This document shows, one piece after another, positions 1 to 12,514 of a stretch of 64,000 nucleotides of DNA (its first letter is position 1; every line of letters starts with the position of its first letter). The DNA is taken from positions 1,034,501 to 1,098,500 of the forward strand of contig JAJGOT010000256.1 of NCBI GenBank assembly GCA_022457155.1. The letters run 5' to 3'. The notes under the pieces are model-generated. The model saw only the letters and a list, made by a program, of their open reading frames with translations. It did no database searches and was not told the DNA's origin. The position numbers and the translations under genes were made by a program. This stretch comes from Cladopsammia gracilis. Lineage: Eukaryota > Cnidaria > Anthozoa > Scleractinia > Dendrophylliidae.

Positions 1-78
1 TTCTTTAATTTACTTTATTCTAGTAATTATAGCATCTTCGGGAATTAAACGTCATCCCATTCCATTCCAATAATTCCT

Positions 79-200
79 CGGGGATCATTTCAGGTCGCGT
101 GTGAAAAAAATTGGGGATCATTTGGGGTCAGGGATCATTTGGGGTCGTGTTTAGGTCGATTTTGGGGATCATTTGGGGTCGGGAATCATTTCGGGTCGCG
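79..200. repeat. Short tandem repeat, unit about GGGGATCATTTGGGGTC
   Basis: Four to five imperfect copies of GGGGATCATTTGGGGTC, some ending in GTCGCG. They lie in the intron following the C-type lectin exon. No gene signal is seen in 1-344. Confidence 0.75.
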
Positions 201-344
201 TACAGTTCCTTGTAAAACGATATTGAATCTTTGTTTGTAAAGCTGTTTGACATGATGTTAATGCTACTATTGGCTATATGAAGAATGGCTTAAGAAAACG
301 CCTACAATATAATTAACAGAAAACTGGCTCCCATGGCCACATAC

Positions 345-719
345 CTTCAGAACAAGTGTAGTTATGGCAGGTACCACAGCTCACATCATTCCACATAAAG
401 CTATGTCTTACTCCTAAGGTGTGAACACAGTCTTCATTGTTAAAGTTATTCGGTTGGTTCTCTGCCCAATAAGTGAAGTTACTTGGCTGATTGTCCGCCC
501 AGACGAAAGTTCCTTCAGTGCCTCTATCGCTCAACCCAATCCAACCCTTGGCGCCATTCAATCGATGCTGCACATAAACGTTCTCTTCTTGATTTCGTAC
601 GTTGATGAGGTTAGCGCTGTAGGATTGGCAGCTTTTCTGAGCTTCAGTCCAGTTCTTGCATGATTGGCTGGTTGAATAGCAAACGCCGCCAAAGTACGAC
701 CAACCGGGTTTGCAGACAT
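345..719 (-). CDS. Lectin gene exon 14: C-type lectin domain
   Basis: 125 codons with the full C-type lectin pattern: an opening VCKPGW, the GWIGLSD core, a QPNNF sugar-loop motif (QPN rather than the classical EPN or QPD) and a WNDVSC motif, with six or more conserved cysteines. It ends in phase 1 at a GTATGT donor (344), so at least one more exon lies left of the window. The QPN triplet makes sugar specificity hard to predict. Confidence 0.88.
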
Positions 720-3700
720 CTGCAGAGAAACCCTGGCAAGTTAAGCTAGGATACGACTATTTGTTTTTTCTAGGAAAATGAAAATGTTAATAAACTGATA
801 TAAATAGTAACTGGGACTGGTAAAACTGAGTGGAAGTGGAAAATCCAGGCCGCTATCATTTACTTAACGCCAAATTCCCCTAAACACCTAAAAAACGAAG
901 GACACATGCATTTAATTGCATATTCTAGTATAGAATCATGTTGAACTTCCGTATAATGAAACAGTCCAACAGTGACTGCATACAGAGAAGCCTCATGACG
1001 ACGAGTATTCACCTATTCTGCTTTAAAGCTTTAAAATAAAATCTGTAACTCTACAGATCAGCTTCTGTATTGTTATGTTGATTCCCTTTCATTATTTTCA
1101 ATTAGATTACTTTTCCCTGCCTCGAATAGCGTTTCTTTGCTAATTTGCAGGGCAACTGCATTTAGGTTTAATATGTCTGAATAAAGTTTTTGTTTGTTGT
1201 TGTTGTTGTTTGTTGTTTTTCTTAAGTTTTGAAGAAAAGGTCTCTGATCAAATCGGGACGATTTTTTAATTGCACTTTATCTACCGAAGGCATCAGAATC
1301 ATTGAAGATGTACCTGTATATGGGAAAGCATTCGTAAAACAAGCTTAGTTCGTGCTACACCTACCTGCCAGCACTGCGTACGACACTGTCACTGGATCAT
1401 GCTGGTCAGCGAACAACTCTTTGAGACAAATGCGGAATTCGCTTGTCTGAATTTGCTATAAAATAATCATAGTATATTATTATGCAAATGAGTAACATTT
1501 GAAACTAAAACAGGGGAATATTCGTCTAAGCATACACTGAGTCGTAGTCCTTTTCACACATGACTGATTATAATTCATTTGTAAACCGTGGAATCTATCC
1601 TAGAAGGTATTTGACCGTAGTCACAAGACGTAATGATTACTAAAACGGTGAATAACGTTGTTGGCGCGATCTGATTGGCTACTAAAACTCGGGATAGCAA
1701 GTGCTATTCACCTCCAAGCAATTTGTGTGCAAAAACTGTAATCATTGACAGTAATAAATGAGTAAAAAATCATCATTTTCGTGCTATATTATCTCACTGT
1801 TTTAATATGTACTAAAACAACTGGTCACCTCATCAGTGGTGGATATTTACCTTGTCGCTTCGCGGCTCGGTAAATATCCACCACTAGCCACTTCCACTTC
1901 GGTGAATAGTTGTTAATTAGCTGAAGACTTGACTGTGGGTAATTGGGAAGCAATATTATAATTCGAGTCAAAGAAAAGGGAAATAAAATCAGTTTCGGTA
2001 ATTATAACACATCAGATTAATCGACAATTGTAGCTAGCCATACCTCTATCCATGCTGTAACGGACATGTATATGGGTTTAAGGTTGTTGCCCTCTGAGTT
2101 ATGCTTGGCTGCTATTATTATTATCGGTTCTTTGTCGTAATTTCTTGCAAGGTGCACATCCTGTGGACATAACACATACATGAGAAAATTATTTTTTACT
2201 TACAGTTCAGCAAAAAAAAAAATGAAAAAGTTGTGATAGGGGATAAAATAAAGGGGTTAAATGGTGGTTTATGTCTTTTTGTGCTCTATCCGTATGTCAG
2301 CCTAAAACGGCATTTTAATGTACAAGAAACTTTCCAAACCCTGCTCGTTTATACAGGCGATTTGGGATGTGATATTTGAGGTGACCTCATTGGCGATTTT
2401 AACGAGATTCCAAAACACCTGAGCAAGAAAGCTATCAACAATTTTTGCAGCTATTTCACGGCGATTTGATTGATTCTGAAACGGTTTTACAGAGACGATT
2501 GGGATGCCAGTACAGAAAATATCAAAAATCCCTAAAGAGTTTCTCAAGGCAGCCTTTATGCCGCCGGGTTAAATTTGGCCAACAAACTCCAACAAGTTGG
2601 ACGCGCGGCTAAACGACATCCAACGTGACTTTAAAATTCGCAGTAAACGACACATGTCTGCAAAAGTACTAAAGGAACAAACCGGAAGTAAGAGCTCGAT
2701 TGGTCATGTGTTAAGGTTGCCATGAAAAAATCCATGTAAAAAAAACTATCTCAACAAGTCGAATATGCCGTGGCTTAATCTCATACTTATGACATGTTGT
2801 CTTTTGAATATTGACCACCCCCTTACTTTTCTGATAAAATAACTACTTAATATACCTGCGTAAGGTGAGGAGGGAAGCATGCAAATTTACATTTCATTAC
2901 TCTACTCTGCCCTTACTAAGTGATTTACATAGTTCTGTTTTCACTTAAAGCGTTCCTTACCTTACAAAATGCACCATTGTAGTTTGCAGAAACAGGACTG
3001 TTGTTTGGAAAGTCCACGTTCTTGCTCTCGGTAAAAAGAGGCCGATGGATTGTTTCAAAGGCCATCCAATTCTACAATAAAATTGGTATCACAAAAAAAA
3101 AAACAGGTAATAACAGTCAACGAATTACAAATTAAAGAACATGCCATTGAAGTCTCGAGGTTTTAGTTTGTGGTTGATTCGGCTCAGAATAACAACTTCA
3201 CTTGCTTGTGATAAACAGAATAAAATTTAATTGATACATTATTAATCTAACTCGTAACATTTGATTACCACCCAAGAAGTTTTTCTGTTAAAGTGAATTG
3301 TTGTCTTTCAACTTAACGAACTCAGAGTTGCTGACATGTTTTAAAACTACATGATAATCAACAATTGCTGTATCATCATTTGATTGTATAATTTTGTAAC
3401 ATGTGTATGTTTTTATACAATATCATTTTTTAGGCTATTTAACCCTCGGACTTACAAGGGGGGGATGCCACCCCCCTTAAGGTTTTTCTCGGATTTTGTC
3501 AAGAGCATTTATTGTGGGCACATGCTGACTTCAGTAGCTGTTTGCTTATTCTTTTGACACATTTTGGTAAAGTTTGGCGACAACCGGTTGCTATGGTAAC
3601 AAGATATAACGTCATAAGTAGCATGAGGTCAAGCCATTTTTGATTAAAAATGCGTGTTTTTCACCTTTTTTCGGTGAAAAACATATAATAGGCTACCAAA

Positions 3701-6700
3701 AGCAGAAAAATGTTTAATTGTATCATATTTTGCAACTCTACATAGCTAAACATATTTGCAATTCACAACATTGTACCATTTTCTCTTTTTCTATGCTTTG
3801 CTTTTCATGCTATTGTTGTGGAATTAATTTACTTTTTTACAGACAGATGAGACAAATTAAACATACACAAAAGTAACATACCACAAAAATATCTTCATGT
3901 AGACCATCGTAGTTTTGCAGCTCACGGAGACAAATGTAGAAGGAAGAACTGGTGGCGTTCTCTACCCACAAACTAGCAGCATCGTGCTTAAAGGCGGAAC
4001 TGATGTGTTCTGCTGTAACCAAGACTGTGGGGGCGGCACCAAATTTACCCTGTTTCAAACAACCATGACAACAATCAAAATTGGTCAAACTTTCTTTTCT
4101 AAGGAACATGCCATATAGACCCTAATATAGGGGATCCCTAGCTATATGGTCTCCCTAACTATTGAACTCCTTCTAGTGTTTTTAACTTGCTTTCAGTGTA
4201 CTTTAATTCTTTGAATATGTTTGTTAAATCCTTCTTTGAAAACAATACTCGAAACGAAAACAGACGAACCATTTCTAACAACTTTTATTGCCAAAGAAAC
4301 CTTTCTTCTTACTTTTTAAAAATAACCTTGTTGCATTGTGTTGCTTATATTAAGGTGTTTATCTTTCAGGTATTAATTCTACGAGAATGCTATAATCACA
4401 ACCAAAGCATTTTGTTATTCAGAGACTTTTGTCAAATTAACTCTCACGTTTAAAAGTACCATGATATGATGATGAGGAATTACTATTACAAGAAAACATG
4501 GTCGTAATTTTCGCAGGAGGCCGCAGATGAGTCAGAGGAGAACGCGCCTGACTTGTTTTTACTATAATTACAGCAGGTATTGTCCAAATAACTACGAAGA
4601 AATTTTTACAGGCACAAAAATAAAACCAAAATGTTAAGGAATAAGTTATAAAACTGATGATCAGAGTTTTATCACAAGATAGGAATGCAGTCTCCAATTG
4701 CATGAAGATTCAGCGAGACCACAAAATGACAAAATCCTTCCCCAATTTTTTCCAAACAAACGGTGATTATAGAATATATAAGGGCCTAAAATACACAGAA
4801 GATTGAAATAATAACGAGTAACTACCTGGGGAAGATTGATTTCCTTGCACTGTGATCCAGTCCACCATTGAGGTACGCGTATTTTTCCCGCCACTCCTCC
4901 ATCTGGCGCGCCTTGGTAGGCCATCCAGTCCACTGTGGCAAACTCTTTGGTGGAACGATCATTTCTTCCTGCTGCTGTCACACAGACCTTAAGACAAAGA
5001 TGTATAGGTTAATAGTTTCTTATTGAGTTTGCAATTCCAAGCTCGCAAAAGAGCAACAACATAAAACACTAACAAGCAGTCATAAACTAGACTGGACGTG
5101 CAGTCAACGCTGTCATAACGGACACTGTAAGGCCGCCACCTCTCTAAGGCGAACATCAGTCCTTGACTAGTTCCAGCCGAATTTCACTTGCTTGTCTGTA
5201 ACTGGACTATCTATGAGGCAGCCACCTCTCTAAGGCAAGAGTTCACTGTACTTTGCATGTACTGCAACGTACCTTTAGCATATACTAAAACGATACGTTA
5301 TGTCACATTTACCTGAAAATTTTCGTAGTTGACAGTTTGCACCCAGGACACAGTGGCATCGTGTATGTAATTATTCCTGGTTATGTTCCAGTGATTTGTC
5401 GTTATCTGCACATGAACGTCTTTATCTGGATAGAACGAAAATGGCGGGAACTTCACCACTTCACATGCTGTCTCCGCCCATTGCACATGTCTCGTTAACG
5501 AAACTCGTCCCGTCTGAACTGGAAAACCTAAGGACAAAATATCAACAAAATAATAAAGAATTAGAAGATGTAAAATACGAAAAAACAGAAGCAGTTCAAT
5601 TGGTCAATGACAAAAACGTTGACTTTTTGTGGAAAAGATAACATGCTGAGTTTATATTTTTTAAGCTTTAAAATTAAATGATTGTTTGCTGAATTACGGT
5701 TAATATGCAGTGCACAGTCTCACCTGTACAACTTCCAGGGTGATATAGGGTGTGGTTACTCTTGCGTCTACATATGTCCAACAGGCAGAAGCACTTGTTT
5801 TTGAATGTGGTCGAGTTGGATGAACATACAGGCTCCTCATATGAAGGGCAGTTATCGTCGCACACACAACGGGCATCAAATGCGTCGAACGCCTTACAGA
5901 TGGCATGGTATTCACAAGTAACGTTGGTGCACGGGTCAATATCTTGGAAATAGAATTCAAAATTATTTTTTTCTGCGAGAACATGACTACATAATAAATT
6001 AAACAATGAACAAAGAAAACATTTTTGGAGCGCAACATCTGCTGAAATGAAGAACTTTACAGTTGAGGTATTCTTTGCCTTAAAACGAGTGATGAGAGAG
6101 CAGGAATGTGATTTACAGAAGATTCTTTTAAAAATTTAAGCATTTCAAACTAGCCTAGCCAGGCTTCTACTGTAATTTATTGCTTAATTAATTAATTAAT
6201 TTATTGGAATCCTAAATTTCCGCACTCTTTTCTATGTTCATGCATTTCTAATATAATTATCATTCCAAACATCGAGATTAGAAACCGCCCATCTGACAAT
6301 CAAATGTGTACCTCCTACAATAGCATATTCCACTGTTACTGGGTCGTGAGACTTGCTTATTCCCTGACTGTCCTTGATGCACACTTTGAAAGACAAGCGA
6401 GTGATTTCCTACAAGGTAAACAGATTAGATGTTAAGTTGTATTTGACGTGCAGTTTTAAATGGGATAAAATCTTACTGACAAGCTATTCGAAATGTCATA
6501 ACACTACTGACAGTTTTTTTTTACGACGTTTCATGTTGCTCCCTTGAAAACAACTGTTACTTTTGTTGAGCAAAAGTTCCATTTAAAGATTCAGCTTTAG
6601 TAGAGAAATGTCCTTCTTAGAAGAAGGCGAACTCTGAAATGAATAAATTACGTCCATATATAACAGAACACCAATTGTAAATATCGTGATAAACTCGGGC

Positions 6701-9700
6701 AAACATTCTCAGTTAGCTTCCATCTGGCCTTGTAGCTCAGTGGTAGAGCGTTTTGCACCAGAATAGCTGAGGTTATCTCAATGCGTGCTATTTTCTATTT
6801 CTTAATCATATAAAACATGATAACGTCACTTACTTCAATCCAAACATTTAACGCGTTGCTGTAGTGACCATCTGATTTAATCCACAATGCATTGGTGGTG
6901 TTGTCGTGGCTCGCAGACACCAGGATATTGGGCGGCTCGTAGAATGGATTTTCGAACTTCAAATCCTGTTAGATAGAATAAATAAACCATCTTACAGTTT
7001 GAAACTTAAATGTTAAATTTTAACTTTTTTCCAGAAAGTTTATTCACTTTAATTTGTTTCTTTATTAAGTATAGCCCCTTACTAATTTACTGAAACTTTC
7101 ATTTGAATAACCAAATCTTCCAAAATACCTCTATATATTGAAAAGTTAGGACCCTCTTTAATTAAGTTCAGTATGTTATAGATGCATTTTATATTGTTAA
7201 TGAATTATTGATTTCCAGCTACCTGACAAAAAGCATAATTGTTTTCCCTCTTCGGTGCACCAAGTCCAGAGAAATGAAGCTTTCCTCGCTCAGTAAAGTT
7301 CCAAGATGACGGAAGCACATCGTATGCCAGCCATTGCTGGGATGTAAAGTAAAAACAACAATCATGGACACTTTTATTACAGAAACGTTTTAATTTAATT
7401 TGTTATTGTTGTTTTCATAATAAAGTGATAAGAAAGGTCTAGAGCTTAAAGGGATAGTTTCACGGTTCGGCGCATGTGTACTGATTAAAATGTTTTATTC
7501 GCTTTCTTACCAATTTTATCGGTTATTTTAAAAACCACTCGCATTTACTTTAATAATCACATACTATAAATAATAAGTCCAAACAAAGTGAAGGTGACCA
7601 AAATTCACAGAAAATTTCAACGGATTACACCGACAAAGTCAACACTGAAGAAATTAAAACCTTTGTACCGAAGGACTTATTCTACGCTTTGGTGGCTTCC
7701 ATGGCGCACATGGGTATGCATAATCCATTCAATCAGCTGACTGACCGCGACATTTTCACGGGCAAATTTTCCGCCAGAGATATCTACTAGCTTCCCATTG
7801 GTCTAAACAATGAAATTAAATGGGTTACGTCGTAGCTTGCATATGCACCGAACCGTGAAACCCTCCCTTTAAGGCTCAGTCCTAGAAGTAAAAGCTATCG
7901 AACGAGTTCTCTTTTCTCTGATCTTCCCCACCACAATTAATATTACTATTTTTTTAATTATAGAATAAAAACTCAGTGGTCTCCTTGCTCGCGAAAGAGA
8001 TATGATAGGCTCAAGTTACCCCATTATTTCTTGTAGTTCTCACATCTATCATTAGTGAATGCCAAAACAGTGGATAGCATTGTTGGTGCACTCTGATTGT
8101 CTACTGAAACTCGGAATAGCAAGTGCTATTCTCCTCCAAGCAATTTGCGCGCGAAAATTGTAATCGTTTACAGGAATCGTGCTATATTATCTCACTGTTT
8201 TAGTATATACTAAAACTGTACAACTATTAAGCTTAGTCATAGTTAATCGAGAGACTGGTTATGACACCCTGCAGACTACAATTTACAGCTACAATTTATG
8301 TTGAACCGTACTTGACCGTGCACATCTCTTGTTTTTTGATGACTCCCCATGACTGAATAACTTAACTAGCATCATTTCTATTGGTCAGTTGCTCGAACAA
8401 AAGATCAACATCTAATTTCTGCTTCACTACACAACAGACTGTAATTATATACCAATAGGTTTATTTTGCAGGTTTCGGCCGAGCACCGGGACTATTACAG
8501 CAAATAGTGCTACACTGAGCCATAGTACACAATATATATACAGTATACAATATCTATAACTACATTATCCAATAATCGCCATCACAGTAAAACCGACGGA
8601 GCTGAGCAACCACGCACAAAACCACTGTGGTTAGACGGAGGCCAGAAAAAACCTGTCTTAAAAAACCCCTCGGGGAAAAAATGACAGGAAATCTAAGTAG
8701 GAACCAAGGCGCAAGCTCCAAACGGCCCATCCTACGAGGCTCTTAATTAATGCTCTAAGTTGCAGTTCGTATTCTTTCTTTCATTTAATAACAAAATAAT
8801 TGATAAAGTAAGTGAGAAGCGGTGTCGGCCTAGCATGATCTACCACGTGCTATACAAAGCTTATATATCCCACATTACTACCCATGATGCACCATCATCT
8901 AACAGGACCCAGGCCCTGTTGCTCTCGTGCCGCAGAAATATTACATTTCGGGCTAATTCGTAGCCACTCAAACGCCAGAAATTCCATTTGTGTTGTGCAC
9001 GGTCAAGGCCGAAAAACGATAACAAAAAGATCGAACAAAGAAAATTCTCGGGTTTCATAACCAGTCTCTCGAGTTAGTGTCGGTGGCTGGCCACATACTA
9101 TATAGGTCCATGTATGACATGCGTCCTGCGTACTGCTGGGATCAGCAAAGTTAAAACTCGAAAGCGTCATGTGTGGTGATAAATAAAGAATGATGGTAAA
9201 TGTTAAGCTTGGTAAAGTAATGAGAAAGATCATGTAATGTTCATTATGCCGTCACGAGCGTTGGACAAAGAAAAATTCTGAGTCCCCGACAGGATTCGAA
9301 CCAATGACTCTCCGCACACCGGTCAGATGCTCTAACAACTGAGCTACGAGAGACTCGTGGCGAGTTAGGCCACATACTAGGTTCACACACCGGTCGGATG
9401 CTCTAACCACTGGGCTACGAGAGACTCGTGACGAGCTAGGTCACATGCTAGGTTCATGTGTCTCATGTGGATAAAGGAAAAGGAACGATGAGCGTATGTT
9501 TTTTGGCAATCTGAAACTCCGATTGTAAGACCTACTGGATCCATTTTCACTGTCTGGTTGCCGGTGGTGATTCTGGGAAAATAGGTACGATATAAAATAT
9601 CTGAGGTCACATTAGCACTACTAGCTACTACTCGCTTTAAAAGGAAAATTCATCGCATTTACTTACCACTTTGAGACCTGTATGAATGCCATCAAAGCTC

Positions 9701-12436
9701 ATAAATTCTCTCAAGCACACCACAAATCCGTCTGTTTTGACGTCTTCGAGCCAAATATTCATAGAATCAAACGGTCGGTCAGTATGTTTGTGTTGTGCAG
9801 TTACAAACACTTGAGGCTTAATCTGAAATGAAATCATGGAGAAAACCAATAACTATTGAGTAAAGTGATGATCATCTGGGACATAACAAAATATTGTTTA
9901 TATCACACATTCTGAAGGCTCCTGGCAGCAATGTATTGAATTTTTCTAGTAGGCTAAATGTTATTTAATCGTGACCATTGGAGTCGACATCTTTCTGATG
10001 CTTAAGCCAGATTTATTGTCATAGAAAGGTTCTCAAATTAGACTTGAAGGCCCGGCCAAACGAACGCAACATCTTGCAACATTGTTGCGCGCAACGTGTT
10101 AACACGCGTTTGGCCACCCTCTGTTGTGGTTGTAACATGTTGCAATATGTTGGATGGTCTCAGTTGAATCAAATTTGACCATTTTTCAAACTTTAATTTA
10201 TCCAACACCTTCCAACATGTTGAAACATGTTGCAACAGGGTGGCCAAACGCTTGTAACACGTTGCGCGCAACAATGTTGCAAGATGATGCGTCGAAATGT
10301 TGCGTTCGTTTGGCCGGGCGTTGAGACTAACAAGAGAACTGATCGACCATCTGCATCTCCAACCGGCGCGAGTGCGGCCGCAAACCAAACTTTAGTCAAT
10401 CGGATAGGCCTTGCTATTAGTTTCTGTCCGTTTCTGTTATGTGCAAGTCTTTTTTTATGTTCTCAAATTCATAGCAATGCCGTACAATGTACCTCCCAAC
10501 AGTTTCTGGTGTGTTAGCACTTACTCATCAGTCAAATTACCAGTCGTGTTGGTTTCAATTGACTGTGAAACGTTATCATGCAAGTGTTGATTTTGTTGTT
10601 CCATTTACTCACCTCTATGCTTACTAGACAAACTTGATAGGCGAAATTATGTTTTACTATAATAAGAGAAAGATTTTTGTTTTATGGCTTTTATTCAGAA
10701 ACAATCCACAGACAGCCAGGCTAAATTAACATGTTAGGAGACTGACGTAGGTGCTTTTCCCACTCTCCACACCGATGATACTTCGAATTTTCACTGGTCA
10801 GACTATTGCTTGCTTATGTTGTCAGGGATGACAAATGATGCAGTAAAACACACTATGTTAAGAACTTACTTTCGTCTGTGTATCAAGCGATATTTTCTTG
10901 CACTGCGTCCTGGAAGTAAATTCATCAAATTCCACGATGCCTGAGTGTATGCCTTTATATGATCCTTGAAATGCAAGCCAGTTGATCACAGACGCGCCAC
11001 CAGAACCACTTCCCGCCTCCCGCGTGCAGGCTTCAAATCCTGTGGTAGACACCGACTTCACCCAAACGGCCGAAGGATCGTGGATTTTAATATACTTGCT
11101 TCCGTGGCTAAGCGTCACTATCACCTTTACGTCTTCCGAGCCCTGGAACTGAGTTTGGAAAGAAACGGACTGGCAACCATGATTGTTTTGGGATGTATCT
11201 GTGATGTTGACCTTTCCAGCTTGAAACACAGCCGCTTGAATATTGTAAAACAAATATTAGTGTAGTAGAAGGGAAAACTAGTGGCCTTTATGCAACAGCC
11301 AGGATATGATGCACAAACGTTATAGTGGACTTCAATGACAGACATACCAATGTTTGTTCTTATGGGACCTTCTTCCTCTTCCGTAACTTCAAGAATATTA
11401 AAGTTATGACTATGAAACTTGCAGAGTTTATACTACATCCAAAACTGTTCAAGTTAAGGCTACGTGACGTGATGACGTCATACTAAGGCATGGCTCGCCA
11501 GTTATTTCGCCCAAAAAGTGATTTTTTTAGGGGGTAGTCTATCTTCTGAGGCTTTATTTGTAACAGCGTAAAACTTTGGAAGGCTAATAAGTTTGCAATT
11601 ATTGTCATTTTGATTTGCAAATGTTATGCAAATTAGATCACGTGACTTATTACGGCCAAAAAGTCTTTAAAATCTTTAAGCAAAAATGGCACCAGTTTAT
11701 AACAATAGTCATCTATTTGTGCTGCTCTTAAATGGTTCCCAAAGTCAGCAACAAAGGAACTGTGCCCGGACCTTTTGTAATATTTTATTAATTTTGAAAA
11801 TGAACGACATTTTTTACTAGTGCCCAATCCCCTCAAACAAGTAATTTACGTTTTTCAGGCTTTTATTTTGATTATCTTAAAAAGTTCGGACACAGAAATG
11901 ATGTACCTAATAGGCAAAACATTATAATCCTGAAGGCAGCTTCCGGAGAATAAGCAAAACTGGTGCCATTTTGCTTAAAAGAATTTTGAGCTTAAAATAG
12001 TCCTGCCTGGTCAGGTGACTTAATTTGCATACGTCATGGATGTCAATATGAGTTTTACGTTTGTATAGCTTAATCCTCAGAAGATAGACCACCCCCACAC
12101 TTTTTGGGCGAAATAACTGGCGGCCCATGCCGTAGGCCATCGCTTTTGGTTTGGTTTAAATAGTCCTCCGACCTCATTCTCACAGGCCGCAGAGGAGCCA
12201 AATTTGTCAGTAATTACTTCTATTTTCACCACATGTACACGAAGCGACTTGTGTTGTGGATATTGATGGATTTTCTACAGATTAACGGACGCCTGCTGTA
12301 ATGAACACTTGGCAAAGGGTATTGTAGTCACTGTGAAAAGGTATCTACCGTCTGTCACCACATTTGTGATGCGAACACAATAGCTATATATATATATTTC
12401 TATTTTTTAAAAATGTCATTTTTTTTTTGCAAACGG

Positions 12437-12514
<78 letters not shown>

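Noticed and set aside
6722..6780. Functional tRNA gene
   Set aside because: Only the A-box half is good. No proper B box, anticodon stem or acceptor stem.
9283..9354. Functional tRNA gene
   Set aside because: Both boxes are present, but the anticodon stem pairs poorly and the sequence is partly repeated next door, as in a SINE.
10038..10517. ORFs on both strands around 10.2 kb
   Set aside because: They read through a palindromic MITE inside an intron.
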